Below, in pieces: positions 25,754 through 35,380 of a DNA stretch of 63,422 nt. This stretch comes from Candidatus Limivivens intestinipullorum (GTDB lineage: Bacteria > Bacillota > Clostridia > Lachnospirales > Lachnospiraceae), in assembly GCA_018711185.1 (NCBI GenBank), contig DVIQ01000104.1, positions 1 through 63,422 on the forward strand. Direction: 5' to 3'. Position numbers and translations under genes: made by a program. The notes beneath the pieces were generated by a model, which saw only the letters and a program-made list of their open reading frames with translations, made no database searches and was not told the DNA's origin. Within the stretch, counting starts at the first letter, position 1; each line of letters opens with the position of its first letter.

Positions 25754-26064
25754 ACCTGGAACGGACATCAAACGGCGCTCCCTGCCTGTAGGCAGGCATT
25801 TGCCGGCAGCGGACAACGCGCGCCGGCGGCACGCATCCGGACGGACCGCAATATTGTGAGCTGGATATGATATTACAGAGGACAGGGGAAGATATGCTTC
25901 CCCTGTCTGATCCTGCCGTATGGGGAAACTCATGGGGCAGTTTTTTTCTCTATGGGGCCGTGTTCGCGGATTTACGAAAAATTCGCCTGGCAAATGGACC
26001 CGGTTTACGTTCCTATAAAAGGTAACTTTTGTGTACATTTTACGTGTTGTTCATAAAATTTTCA
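25754..26064. other. Intergenic region between the glycosidase gene and secA
   Basis: No gene seen. It contains a hairpin GACAGGGGAAG / CTTCCCCTGTC at 25881-25907 without a good T-run, possibly a weak terminator, and a short palindrome TGCCTGTAGGCAGGCA near 25793. The secA promoter follows at 26065. Confidence 0.6.
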
Positions 26065-26093
26065 TTGTTTATCTCATATGAAAGTGGTAGAAT
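26065..26093 (+). promoter_or_regulatory. SigmaA-type promoter of secA
   Basis: TTGTTT, 17 bases, TAGAAT. About 48 bases before the start codon. Confidence 0.7.
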
Positions 26094-26140
26094 ATAAAAG
26101 ATTAAGCTGAGCAACAGTTATTTATAGGAGAAAAAGCATT

Positions 26141-28708
26141 ATGAATCTGATTCAAAAGGTATTTGGTACTCACAGTGAGCGGGAGCTGAAGCGTATTATG
26201 CCGCTGGTGGATAAGATCGAGTCTCTGCGGCCGGCTATGCAGGCCCTGTCCGATGAGGACCTTCGAAATAAGACAAAAGAGTATAAGAAACGCCTGGCGG
26301 ACGGCGAGACCCTGGACGACCTGCTTCCGGAGGCCTTTGCCACAGTGAGAGAGGCTGCCAAACGTGTTTTGAATATGGAGCCGTACCGGGTACAGCTGAT
26401 CGGCGGTATTATCCTCCATCAGGGACGTATCGCGGAGATGCGTACCGGTGAAGGAAAGACGCTGGTTTCCACCCTTCCGGCATACTTGAATGCCCTGGAG
26501 GGAAAGGGCGTTCATGTGGTTACCGTAAACGATTATCTGGCGCACCGTGACGCGGAGTGGATGGGCCAGGTACATCGGTTCCTGGGACTGACTGTGGGCT
26601 GCGTGCTGAATTCCATGAATAACGACGAGCGCAGGGAGCAGTACGCCTGCGATATTACCTACATTACAAATAACGAGGACGGCTTTGACTATCTGCGTGA
26701 CAACATGGTGATCTATAAGGAGCAGCTTGTGCAGCGGGATCTCCATTATGCCATCATCGACGAGATCGACTCTATCCTGATCGACGAGGCCCGGACGCCG
26801 CTGATTATTTCCGGACAGAGCGGAAAGTCCACGAAACTGTATGAGGTCTGCGATATCCTGGCGAGACAGCTTGAGCGGGGCGAGGCCAGCGGCGAGGTGA
26901 CGAAGATGACGGCCATCATGGGCGAGGAGATCACCGAGACCGGAGACTTTATCGTAAATGAAAAGGACAAGATCGTGACTCTTACGGAGCAGGGCGTGAA
27001 GAAGGTGGAGAAGTTCTTTCACATCGAGAACCTCTCTGACCCGGAGAACCTGGAAATCCAGCATAACGTGGATCTGGCTCTGCGGGCCAATAACCTGATG
27101 CACAGGGACAAGGACTACGTGGTGAAGGACGACGAGGTTCTGATTGTCGATGAGTTTACGGGACGTATCATGCCGGGCCGCCGTTACTCTGATGGTCTGC
27201 ACCAGGCCATCGAGGCCAAGGAGCATGTAAAGGTAAAGAGGGAGAGCAAGACACTTGCCACCATCACCTTCCAGAACTTCTTCAATAAATACGAGAAAAA
27301 GTGCGGTATGACCGGTACGGCGCTGACAGAGGAAAAGGAGTTCCGGGATATTTACGGAATGGACGTTGTGGAGATTCCCACGAACCGCCCGGTTATCCGT
27401 AAGGACTTGGACGACGCCGTTTATATGACGAAGAAGGAGAAGTTCCACGCGGTGGTAGATGCCATCAAGGAGGCCCACGCCAAGGGGCAGCCGGTTCTGG
27501 TGGGTACCATTACCATCGAGACTTCCGAACTTTTGAGCAATATGCTTCGCCGCCAGGGCATCCAGCACAACGTGCTGAACGCCAAGTTCCATGAGCTTGA
27601 GGCGGAAATCGTAAAGGAAGCCGGACGGCACGGAGCCGTGACCATCGCCACGAACATGGCGGGCCGTGGTACGGATATTGTGCTGGATGACGCTGCCAGA
27701 GCGGCCGGCGGCTTAAAGATCATCGGTACGGAGCGCCATGAGTCCAGGCGTATCGACAACCAGCTCCGCGGACGTTCCGGACGTCAGGGAGACCCCGGTG
27801 AGTCCAGATTTTACCTCTCTCTGGAGGACGATCTGCTGAGACTGTTCGGTTCCGAGCGTCTCATGAAGGTCTTCAAGTCCCTTGGGGTGGCGGAGAATGA
27901 GCAGATTGAGCATAAGATGCTTTCCAGCGCCATCGAAAAAGCGCAGATGAAGATCGAGAGCAATAACTACGGAATCCGTAAGAACCTCCTGGAGTACGAC
28001 CAGGTAAACAACGAGCAGCGTGAGATTATCTACGCGGAGCGCCGCCGTGTTCTGGACGGGGAGAGCATGCGGGATTCCATCTACAAGATGATCACGGACA
28101 CCGTGGACAATGTTGTGGACATGTGCATCTCCGACGACCACGATTCCTCCGAGTGGGATCTGAATGAGTTAAACGGCGTGCTGCTGCCGATCATCCCCCT
28201 GGAGAAGATTACCGTAACGGAGAAGATGAAGAAAAATGAGCTGAAGCAGTCCCTGAAGGAGAAGGCTGTGAAGCTTTATGAGAGCAAGGAAGCGGAGTTC
28301 CCGGAGCCGGAGCAGATCCGGGAGCTTGAGCGCGTAATCCTTCTGAAGGTCATTGACCGGAAGTGGATGGATCACATCGACGACATGGACCAGCTCCGCC
28401 AGGGCATCGGCCTCCAGGCCTATGGCCAGAAGGATCCCAAGGTAGAGTACAAGATGCTGGGTTATGAGATGTTCGACGCCATGACAACGGCCATTCAGCA
28501 GGATACCCTGAGACTGCTGTATCACGTAAAGGTAGAGCAGAAGGTAGAGCGCGAGGAAGTGGCCAAGGTGACGGGAACGAATAAGGACGAGTCCGGTCCC
28601 AGGGCGCCTAAGAAGCGTACCGCCGATAAGGTTTATCCCAATGATCCCTGCCCCTGCGGAAGCGGCAAGAAATACAAGCAGTGCTGCGGAAGAAAAAAGG
28701 CGGTATGA
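26141..28708 (+). CDS. secA: Preprotein translocase ATPase SecA
   Basis: 855 residues, normal length. It drives Sec-dependent export of unfolded proteins through SecYEG. First nucleotide-binding fold with [11 protein letters not shown] (Walker A near 103) and [15 protein letters not shown] (Walker B near 208). Second fold with [11 protein letters not shown] (near 507) and [11 protein letters not shown]. The C-terminal zinc motif [13 protein letters not shown] is present, used for SecB or lipid/ribosome contact in relatives. Ribosome site TAGGAG at 26126-26131. A strong terminator follows at 28811. Confidence 0.98.
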   Translation: MNLIQKVFGTHSERELKRIMPLVDKIESLRPAMQALSDEDLRNKTKEYKKRLADGETLDDLLPEAFATVREAAKRVLNMEPYRVQLIGGIILHQGRIAEMRTGEGKTLVSTLPAYLNALEGKGVHVVTVNDYLAHRDAEWMGQVHRFLGLTVGCVLNSMNNDERREQYACDITYITNNEDGFDYLRDNMVIYKEQLVQRDLHYAIIDEIDSILIDEARTPLIISGQSGKSTKLYEVCDILARQLERGEASGEVTKMTAIMGEEITETGDFIVNEKDKIVTLTEQGVKKVEKFFHIENLSDPENLEIQHNVDLALRANNLMHRDKDYVVKDDEVLIVDEFTGRIMPGRRYSDGLHQAIEAKEHVKVKRESKTLATITFQNFFNKYEKKCGMTGTALTEEKEFRDIYGMDVVEIPTNRPVIRKDLDDAVYMTKKEKFHAVVDAIKEAHAKGQPVLVGTITIETSELLSNMLRRQGIQHNVLNAKFHELEAEIVKEAGRHGAVTIATNMAGRGTDIVLDDAARAAGGLKIIGTERHESRRIDNQLRGRSGRQGDPGESRFYLSLEDDLLRLFGSERLMKVFKSLGVAENEQIEHKMLSSAIEKAQMKIESNNYGIRKNLLEYDQVNNEQREIIYAERRRVLDGESMRDSIYKMITDTVDNVVDMCISDDHDSSEWDLNELNGVLLPIIPLEKITVTEKMKKNELKQSLKEKAVKLYESKEAEFPEPEQIRELERVILLKVIDRKWMDHIDDMDQLRQGIGLQAYGQKDPKVEYKMLGYEMFDAMTTAIQQDTLRLLYHVKVEQKVEREEVAKVTGTNKDESGPRAPKKRTADKVYPNDPCPCGSGKKYKQCCGRKKAV

Positions 28709-28810
28709 CAAAAAGCGTAAGCCGCGCTGCCGTTGGAGGACGGCGGGAGCGTCCGCAAAGGAATTTCAGTATGTGACGATCCGGCACGGTGAGCGGGAAA
28801 GAATCAGAGC

Positions 28811-28856
28811 AGCCCGGCACGAAAGCCTTACAAAGGTTTTCGTGCCGGGCTTTTTG
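28811..28856 (+). terminator. Terminator of secA
   Basis: Stem AGCCCGGCACGAAA / TTTTCGTGCCGGGCT followed by TTTTTG. About 100 bases after the secA stop. Confidence 0.9.
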
Positions 28857-28884
28857 TAACAGTTCAGCCCTGCTGAACCGTTAC
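28856..28884. repeat. Palindromic intergenic repeat, family A copy
   Basis: GTAACAGTTCAGC CCT GCTGAACCGTTAC: 13-base arms with one mismatch. Same unit as at 39782, 50061 and 53740. Confidence 0.8.
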
Positions 28885-28913
28885 GGCTTTTTCTGTTTCC
28901 TGTGAAATTGTCA

Positions 28914-28943
28914 TTGTGCGAAAGCACCCTTTTGGTATATACT
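28914..28943 (+). promoter_or_regulatory. SigmaA-type promoter of prfB
   Basis: TTGTGC, 18 bases, TATACT (or 16 bases to TATATA). About 55 bases before the prfB start. Confidence 0.55.
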
Positions 28944-28997
28944 ATAACCAGCGCCGAAAGTACAGGCGAAAATAAAATAAGAAAGCGGGTGAAGCTT

Positions 28998-30144
28998 GTG
29001 GTTGAATTAGACCAGTTCAAGAGTACTCTTGGAACGTACAAAAAACCATTAGTGGAAGTGAGGGATTCACTTTGACCTGGTAAATAAGAAGCAGAAAATC
29101 CAGGAGCTTGAAAGACGTATGGAGGAACCGGACTTCTGGGACAATCCCCAGAAATCACAGGAATCCATGAAAACCTTAAGCAGCCTGAAGGACGATGTGG
29201 CCGTTTACGGCCGTCTGGAGGAGCTGTATGAGGAGATTGAGACACTGATCGAGATGGCGGAGGAGGAGAACGACGCCTCTCTGATACCGGAGATTCAGGA
29301 GACGCTGGATGAGTTTGAGGAAAAATACGAAGCGATCCGCATCAAGACCCTGCTGTCCGGTGAATATGATAAAAACAACGCCATTGTCACCCTTCACGCG
29401 GGCGCCGGCGGCACCGAGTCCTGCGACTGGGCCGGCATGCTTTACCGGATGTACAGCAAGTGGGTGGACAAAAAAGGCTTTTCCATGGAAGTTCTGGACT
29501 ATCTGGACGGTGAGGAGGCGGGTATTAAGTCCGTGACCTTCCAGGTGAACGGAGAGAACGCCTACGGATATCTCAAGTCGGAGAAGGGTGTACACCGTCT
29601 GGTGCGGATTTCCCCCTTTAACGCGGCGGGCAAGAGGCAGACATCCTTCGTGTCCTGCGACGTCATGCCGGAGATCGAAGAGGATCTGGACGTGGAAATC
29701 CGGGAGGAGGATCTGCGCATTGATACCTACCGCTCCAGCGGCGCCGGCGGACAGCAGATCAACAAGACCTCCTCGGCCATCCGCATCACCCACATACCTA
29801 CGAATATCGTAGTGCAGTGCCAGAATGAGCGTTCCCAGTTCCAGAATAAGGATAAGGCGATGCAGATGCTGAAAGCAAAGCTTTATCTTTTAAAGCAGCA
29901 GGAGAATGCCGAGAAGGTATCGGGAATCCGGGGCGAGGTCAAGGAGATCGGCTGGGGCAACCAGATCCGTTCTTACGTTCTGCAGCCCTATAAGATGGTC
30001 AAGGACTTGCGCACAGGGGCGGAGACCGCCAACGCGGACGCGGTTCTGGACGGCGCTCTGGACCCGTTTATCAACGCGTATCTCAAGTGGCTTTCCCTGG
30101 GCTGCCCGGAGCGGGATACCTCCCAGGACCAGGATGAAAAATAA
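28998..30144 (+). CDS. prfB: Peptide chain release factor 2, with programmed +1 frameshift
   Basis: RF2 releases chains at UGA and UAA. The gene starts with GTG at 28998 (GGGTGA at 28987-28992 as ribosome site). It reads 25 codons to CTT at 29070-29072, where an in-frame TGA stops frame 1. Slipping one base forward to GAC at 29074 opens the rest of the protein, giving 381 residues. The product begins MVELDQFKSTLGTYKK and continues into KKQKIQELERRMEEPDFW. It has the stop-codon tripeptide SPF (SPFNAAGKRQ) and the GGQ catalytic motif (SGAGGQQINKTSSA). The frameshift gives autoregulation by RF2 supply, as known in most bacteria. Confidence 0.95.
29061..29076 (+). promoter_or_regulatory. prfB +1 programmed frameshift site
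   Basis: AGGGATTCACTTTGAC: a Shine-Dalgarno-like GAGGGA just upstream of the slippery CTT TGA C. Spacing is 4 bases (TTCA) against 3 in E. coli, and the Shine-Dalgarno part is weaker. Confidence 0.9.
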
Positions 30145-30170
30145 AAGAGGCGGACGACAGGAGGTTTTGA

Positions 30171-31418
30171 ATGGGAATTATTAAAGCAGCGGTAAACGCC
30201 GTGGGCGGCGCCGTCAGCGACCAGTGGCTGCGGGCCATTGAGCCGGACGGCATGGACGACCAGACGGTGTTTGTAAAAGGCGTGAACCCGGAAGGGAAGG
30301 ATGTGATCGCCAACGGCTCGGTGATCCATGTGTACGACAACCAGTTTATGCTGTTGGTGGACGGAGGAAAAATCATCGACTATACGGCGGAGCCCGGATA
30401 TTTTAAGGTGGATAATTCTTCCATGCCCTCCCTGTTTTCCGGAACGTTCCAGGATCTTCTGAACGATACCTTTGAGCGGTTCAAATTCGGCGGCGGAACG
30501 CCCCAGAACCAGCAGGTCTACTATATCAACCTTCAGGAGATCAAGGGAATCCGGTTTGGCACGCGCAATCCGGTGAATTATTTCGACAGCTTCTACAACG
30601 CGGAGCTGTTTCTGCGGGCCCACGGGACGTATTCCATCAAGGTGACGGATCCGCTGAAGTTTTACGCGGAAGCCGTGCCCAGGAACCGGAGCCGGGTGGG
30701 AATCGACGATATCAACGAGCAGTATCTGTCAGAATTTCTGGACGCCCTTCAGTCCTCCATCAATCAGATGTCGGCGGACGGGATCCGGATTTCCTATGTG
30801 GCGTCCAAGAGCCGGGAGCTGTCCAGGTATATGGCGGACGCGCTGGATGAGGACTGGCGCCAGACCAGAGGCATGGAGATCCAGTCTGTGGGCCTGGCCA
30901 GTATCTCTTATGACGAGGAGTCCCAGAAGCTGATCAACATGCGGAACAAAGGGGCCATGATGGCCGATCCTTCCATCCGGGAGGGGTATGTGCAGGCGTC
31001 GGTGGCCAGGGGACTGGAATCCGCCGGATCGAACGCGGCCGGCAGCATGGCAGGCTTCATGGGAATGGGTATGGGAATGCAGGCCGGAGGCGGCTTTATG
31101 GGAGCTGCCTCCGCCGCGAATATGGAGCAGATGAAGCTTCAGCATGAGAGCGCGGCCAAGACAGAACCGTCCCGGAAAGGCGTCGTGTGGCGCTGCGCGT
31201 GCGGCCATGAGAATACAGGGAACTTCTGCTCGGAATGCGGAAAGCCGCGGCCCAGGCCCGGAGTGTGGCGCTGTGAGTGCGGCCATGAGAACACGGGGAA
31301 ATTCTGCTCTGAGTGCGGCAGACCCCGCCCTGCCGGGACCTGGCGCTGTGAGTGCGGCCATGAGAATACCGGAAAATTCTGCGCCGAGTGCGGGAAACCC
31401 CGTCCACAGGGAAGATGA
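30171..31418 (+). CDS. SPFH-domain protein with three C-terminal zinc ribbons (YdjI-like)
   Basis: 415 residues. The N-terminal ~300 match the SPFH/virion-core-like family of B. subtilis YdjI (VSDQWLRAIEPDG, GTYSIKVTDPLKFY, MEIQSVGLASISYDEESQK). A Gly/Met-rich linker (about 290-320) follows, then three tandem zinc ribbons (about 337-412), each of the form WRCxCGHENTGxFCxECGxPRP. In B. subtilis, YdjG, YdjH and YdjI help place PspA at the membrane under envelope stress. First gene of a three-gene operon in the order YdjI-, YdjG-, YdjH-like, and no pspA gene is present here. AGGAGG ribosome site at 30159-30164. Confidence 0.82.
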   Translation: MGIIKAAVNAVGGAVSDQWLRAIEPDGMDDQTVFVKGVNPEGKDVIANGSVIHVYDNQFMLLVDGGKIIDYTAEPGYFKVDNSSMPSLFSGTFQDLLNDTFERFKFGGGTPQNQQVYYINLQEIKGIRFGTRNPVNYFDSFYNAELFLRAHGTYSIKVTDPLKFYAEAVPRNRSRVGIDDINEQYLSEFLDALQSSINQMSADGIRISYVASKSRELSRYMADALDEDWRQTRGMEIQSVGLASISYDEESQKLINMRNKGAMMADPSIREGYVQASVARGLESAGSNAAGSMAGFMGMGMGMQAGGGFMGAASAANMEQMKLQHESAAKTEPSRKGVVWRCACGHENTGNFCSECGKPRPRPGVWRCECGHENTGKFCSECGRPRPAGTWRCECGHENTGKFCAECGKPRPQGR

Positions 31419-31534
31419 CCTGGCGGGCGCAGCAATGAAAACAGCGGGGAAGGTTTCTCTTTGCCGTGTGTTTACAGGGCCTGGGCGGCAGATGCGCAGG
31501 CCCGGCCGCGGCTGCCGAAACATGGGAGGAAAGA

Positions 31535-32647
31535 ATGGCGGTTATTACCTATAAATGCCCCAACTGCGGGGGTGAATTGAAATTTGACCCGGAGACCCAG
31601 AAATACAAATGCCCCTATTGTCTTTCGGTTTTAAGTCAGGAAGAAGCGGACGCGGCTGCCGGAAACGGCAGCTTTTCCGGCGACGGCGAAAAATCGGACC
31701 AGGCGTTTCAAAACGCGCAGACGGAGGACGCGGATTCGTTCGAATACAGAGAGGACGCGGCGCAGGAGGGGAGGGAGGAAGCCGTTTTATTTACCTGCCC
31801 AAGCTGCGGAGCGGAGCTTGTGACGGACGACACCACCGCGGCGACCTTCTGCTATTACTGTCACAACCCGGTGGTCCTTTCGGGGCGCCTTTCCGGCGAC
31901 TATCTTCCGGATAAAATCATTCCTTTCCAGCTTACGAAGGAAAAGGCCAGGGAAGACTTTCTATCCTTTGTCCGCAAACGGAAATTTACGCCTTCTGCCT
32001 TTTTTTCAGGTAATCAGATTGAAAAGCTTTCGGGCGTTTATTATCCATACTGGGTGTGCCGGGCGTCCGGTCATGGAAGCCTGCGCGCGGAGGGGACGAA
32101 GGTGCGGGTCTGGATAACAGGAAAGGTGGAGTACACGGAGACGAAGGTCTATGAGGTAGAGCGGGAAGGGGATTTTTCCATGGAAGAACTCCCCAAAAGC
32201 GCGCTCTCCAAGGCGGATCACCAGCTTTCCCAGGGAGTATGGCCTTATGACCTGGCAGGCTGCCAGACGTTTCGCATGAGCTATCTTTCCGGTTTTCTGG
32301 CGGAAAAAAGGGATTTGGAGCGAACGGATTTCCAGGCGGAGTTTGACCGGGAAATTCAGGAGTTCGGCAAAAACGCCATGCGGGAATCTGTGGAGGGCTA
32401 CAGCACGGTTGCGGTACACGACAGCCGGGTGGAGGATGTGAAGCAGGACTGGGACTATGTGCTTCTGCCGGTCTGGGCGCTGACATACAAGGGAAAAAAC
32501 GGCAAGACTTATTATTACGCCATGAACGGGCAGAACGGAAAATTCGCCGGCGCGCTGCCGGTGGACGCCGGAAAGCTTGCGGCCTTGTTTTTTGCCGTGG
32601 CGCTGCCGGTGCTTGTGCTCTGTCTGATCGGAGGGTATCTGCTATGA
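31535..32647 (+). CDS. Zinc-ribbon membrane protein (YdjG-like)
   Basis: 370 residues; start set by GGGAGGAAAG just upstream of 31535. Two zinc ribbons: CPNCGG..CPYC (about 8-29) and CPSCG..CYYCH (about 88-110), joined by an acidic linker. A central soluble region follows (KIIPFQLTKEKAREDF, GVYYPYWVCRA). One C-terminal membrane segment (about 345-367) ends the protein, so the bulk is cytoplasmic. Its stop overlaps the start of the next gene (ATGA). Similar in layout to B. subtilis YdjG. Probably forms a membrane complex with its two neighbours (inference). Confidence 0.78.
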   Translation: MAVITYKCPNCGGELKFDPETQKYKCPYCLSVLSQEEADAAAGNGSFSGDGEKSDQAFQNAQTEDADSFEYREDAAQEGREEAVLFTCPSCGAELVTDDTTAATFCYYCHNPVVLSGRLSGDYLPDKIIPFQLTKEKAREDFLSFVRKRKFTPSAFFSGNQIEKLSGVYYPYWVCRASGHGSLRAEGTKVRVWITGKVEYTETKVYEVEREGDFSMEELPKSALSKADHQLSQGVWPYDLAGCQTFRMSYLSGFLAEKRDLERTDFQAEFDREIQEFGKNAMRESVEGYSTVAVHDSRVEDVKQDWDYVLLPVWALTYKGKNGKTYYYAMNGQNGKFAGALPVDAGKLAALFFAVALPVLVLCLIGGYLL

Positions 32648-33477
32648 GAAGAGGATTGTGTTTGGCTGCCTGCCTCCTGCTGTGGCTGTTCCCCGGGGGA
32701 ACGGCCCTTGGCGCGGAGGATACGGCGGCTGTTTATGATTATGCCGGACTTTTGTCCTCGTCTGAGACCGCTGCCCTGGAAGAAAACGCCCGGGACTTTT
32801 CCGATTCCTGGAATATGAACGTGGTTTTTCTGACCACGGACGATACCGGGGATAAGGACAGTGAAAGCTATGCTGATGATTTTTACATGGACAACGGCTA
32901 TTATGACAACGGAATGGACGGCGGAATCCTGTTTCTGATCGATATGGACAACCGGCAGGTCTGGATTTCCACGGCCCATGACATGCGGTACTATCTGACA
33001 GATGAGCGGCTGGAAGATGTGATCGACGCGGGATATGAAGAGCTGACAGAGGAGAAGTACGCCCTCTGTTTTGAAAATATGCTGGACGAGACGGAGCGCT
33101 TCATGGAAAAGGGCATTGACAGCCGGCAATATCTCTACGACCGGGAAACCGGAGAGATCAAGGTTTACCGGTCCATTACTTTGGGAGAGGGACTGTTCGC
33201 GGCGCTGGCTGCCCTGGCGGCAGGGGCCGCGGCGGTGGGCTGTGTGCTGGTGCGCTACCGGGTGCGTTTAAGTTCCTATACCTATCCCTGGCGGGAGAAA
33301 TGCCGTTTCCGGGTGAAGCATAAGGATTCCCGTCTGGTAAATCAGTTTGTGACAAAAAGAAGACTGCCGGAACAGAATCCGCCGGATCACGGCGGAGGAG
33401 GCGGCGGAGGAGGCCGCACCACCACCCACACATCCAGCGGCGGGGGCTCCTTTGGAGGCGGCGGCAGAAGCTTCTGA
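32644..33477 (+). CDS. TPM-domain secreted membrane protein (YdjH/YgcG-like)
   Basis: 277 residues. Signal peptide (about 1-23), an extracellular TPM domain (about 28-165) with VYDYAGLLSSSETAALEE and GILFLIDMDNRQVWIS, one membrane segment (about 182-203), then a basic cytoplasmic tail ending in a Gly/Ser-rich region with GGGGGGGG. The TPM fold is shared by YgcG and photosystem repair proteins. Partner of the two genes before it, with a 4-base overlap. The Gly-rich tail is common in this family. Confidence 0.82.
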   Translation: MRRGLCLAACLLLWLFPGGTALGAEDTAAVYDYAGLLSSSETAALEENARDFSDSWNMNVVFLTTDDTGDKDSESYADDFYMDNGYYDNGMDGGILFLIDMDNRQVWISTAHDMRYYLTDERLEDVIDAGYEELTEEKYALCFENMLDETERFMEKGIDSRQYLYDRETGEIKVYRSITLGEGLFAALAALAAGAAAVGCVLVRYRVRLSSYTYPWREKCRFRVKHKDSRLVNQFVTKRRLPEQNPPDHGGGGGGGGRTTTHTSSGGGSFGGGGRSF

Positions 33478-33529
33478 GTAACCGTTCAGCCCAGGTCTGC
33501 GCACATGCTGCGCGGACTGTAAGAACGTG
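33478..33529. repeat. Compound intergenic repeat (A left half plus B hairpin)
   Basis: GTAACCGTTCAGCCC runs into the B hairpin (33492-33519, one G-T type mismatch) and the tail GTAAGAACGTG. It directly follows the stop of the TPM gene. A second GTAAGAACGTG follows at about 33534. Confidence 0.8.
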
Positions 33530-33559
33530 TAAAGTAAGAACGTGTAATGAAAACGGCTA

Positions 33560-33588
33560 TTGCATCCCACGTCAAAATGTGTTAATAT
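33560..33588 (+). promoter_or_regulatory. SigmaA-type promoter of the threonine operon
   Basis: TTGCAT, 17 bases, TAATAT. About 94 bases before the first start codon. No T-box or lysine riboswitch is recognisable in the leader. Confidence 0.6.
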
Positions 33589-33681
33589 CTTCGAGGTGAA
33601 TACATATGTGCTTGATATAAAAACATTGAAGCGGCCGTTCGGCACTGTGAGGGTGTAAAACAGCCGCGCATGGAGGAAGCG

Positions 33682-34125
33682 ATGGCAGATAATAATCGAT
33701 ATTTTGTGGTAAAACAGAAGGCGGTGCCGGAGGTACTGCTGAAGGTTGTCGAGGCCAAGCGTCTTCTGGAGTCAGAGCGGGCGTCCACGGTCCAGGAAGC
33801 GACGGACCGTGTAGGGATCAGCCGCAGCTCTTTTTATAAATATAAGGACGATATTTTCCCATTCCGGGACAACGCGAAGGGAAAAACCATTACTCTTATG
33901 ATCCAGATGGACGACGAGCCCGGTCTTTTATCGGATGTCCTGCATGTGGTGGCGGATTATCACGCAAATATCCTTACCATTCATCAGAGCATCCCTATTA
34001 ACGGGATAGCCTCTCTGACCCTCAGCGTAGAGGTACTGCCAAACACAGGGGACCTTTCCGATATGGTGGAGGAGATTGAGAAAAAAGAAGGCGTCCAATA
34101 CCTGAAGATATTGGCGAGAGAGTAA
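33682..34125 (+). CDS. pheB: ACT-domain protein, PheB family
   Basis: 147 residues, equal to B. subtilis PheB. Start 33682 set by GGAGG at 33672-33676. An N-terminal helix-turn-helix-like part (about 15-55, TVQEATDRVGISRSSFYKYK) is followed by an ACT domain (about 70-145, LMIQMDDEPGLLSDVLHVVA). ACT domains bind amino acids, so the protein may sense an amino acid and regulate. Here it heads the hom / homoserine kinase / aspartate kinase cluster and could act as a local regulator of that pathway (inference). Confidence 0.85.
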   Translation: MADNNRYFVVKQKAVPEVLLKVVEAKRLLESERASTVQEATDRVGISRSSFYKYKDDIFPFRDNAKGKTITLMIQMDDEPGLLSDVLHVVADYHANILTIHQSIPINGIASLTLSVEVLPNTGDLSDMVEEIEKKEGVQYLKILARE

Positions 34126-34144
34126 CCCAGGAGGTAAAACCAGA

Positions 34145-35365
34145 ATGATTCAGATCGCAGTTTTAGGCTACGGAACCGTGGGTTCCGGCGTAGTGGAGGT
34201 TATCAATACCAATCACAGCAGCATCAACAAAAAGGCAGGAGAGGAAATTAACATCAAGTATGTCCTGGACCTGCGGGATTTCCCGGGAGATACGATTCAG
34301 GAGAAGATTGTTCATGATTATAACGTGATTCTGAACGATCCGGAGGTGCGGATTGTGGTGGAGGTAATGGGCGGCGTGGAGCCGGCCTACACTTACACCA
34401 AGCAGGCGCTTCTGGCGGGAAAGAGCGTCTGCACTTCAAACAAAGAGCTGGTGGCCCGCCATGGCGCGGAGCTTTTGGAGATCGCCAGAGAGCGGAACAT
34501 CAACTATCTGTTTGAGGCAAGCTGCGGCGGCGGCATTCCGATTATCCGCCCGCTGAATTCTTCCCTGACCGCGGATGAGATCGACGAGATCACCGGAATC
34601 TTAAACGGAACCACCAACTACATTCTCACCTGTATGTTCCAGGAGGGCGCGGAGTTTGACGTTGTGCTCAAAAGAGCCCAGGAATTGGGATATGCGGAGC
34701 GCAATCCGGAGGCGGATGTGGAGGGCTACGATGCCTGCCGGAAGATCGCGATTCTCTCGTCTCTCGCTTTCGGGCAGCAGGTGGATTACGAGGATATTTA
34801 CACAGAGGGCATTACCGGCATCACGGCGGCGGATATTCTTTACGCCAAAAAGCTTGGTATGAGCATTAAGCTTCTTGCCTACAGCAAAAAAGAAGGGAAC
34901 TGCTTCTATGCTATGGTGGCACCTGCCCTCCTTGGACCCAATGATCCTCTGTACAGTGTCAACGGCGTTTTCAACGCGATTTTCGTGCATGGGAATGTCC
35001 TGGGAGACGCCATGTTCTACGGAAGCGGAGCCGGAAAGCTTCCTACGGCCAGCGCCGTTGTGTCGGACGTGGTGGATGAGGCGAAGCATCTGCACCGGAG
35101 CATCATGTCTTTCTGGAGCAGCCAGAAGCTGGAGCTGACGGACATCAGCCATTCCAGGAAGCCCTTCTTTGTGCGGGCAAAGGGGGAGCTTTCCAGAGAT
35201 CTTCCGAAGGTTCAGGAGATCTTTGGCCCGGTAACGCCTGTGACCGTGGAGGGAACCCAGGGAGAATTCGGTTTTGTCACCGAGGTGATCTCAGAGGCCG
35301 AGTATCAGGAGAAGGCAGAAAAGCTTGGAACGGTGATCAGCCGGATTCGTGTCCGGACTGTGTAA
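34145..35365 (+). CDS. hom: Homoserine dehydrogenase
   Basis: 406 residues. NAD(P)-dependent reduction of aspartate semialdehyde to homoserine. Rossmann fold with GYGTVGSGVVE at the N-terminus, catalytic region EASCGGGIPIIRPL and ILNGTTNYILT, and a C-terminal ACT domain (about 325-405, ELSRDLPKVQEIFG) for feedback control, probably by threonine. AGGAGG at 34131-34136. It lies 19 bases after the ACT-protein gene. Confidence 0.97.
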   Translation: MIQIAVLGYGTVGSGVVEVINTNHSSINKKAGEEINIKYVLDLRDFPGDTIQEKIVHDYNVILNDPEVRIVVEVMGGVEPAYTYTKQALLAGKSVCTSNKELVARHGAELLEIARERNINYLFEASCGGGIPIIRPLNSSLTADEIDEITGILNGTTNYILTCMFQEGAEFDVVLKRAQELGYAERNPEADVEGYDACRKIAILSSLAFGQQVDYEDIYTEGITGITAADILYAKKLGMSIKLLAYSKKEGNCFYAMVAPALLGPNDPLYSVNGVFNAIFVHGNVLGDAMFYGSGAGKLPTASAVVSDVVDEAKHLHRSIMSFWSSQKLELTDISHSRKPFFVRAKGELSRDLPKVQEIFGPVTPVTVEGTQGEFGFVTEVISEAEYQEKAEKLGTVISRIRVRTV

Positions 35366-35380
35366 CGGCGGAGGTGCGAA

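Noticed and set aside
26102-27631. Long open frame (509 codons) on the minus strand opposite secA
   Set aside because: It lies wholly inside secA, has no ribosome site and no recognisable domain. GC-rich codon bias of secA keeps the opposite frame open.
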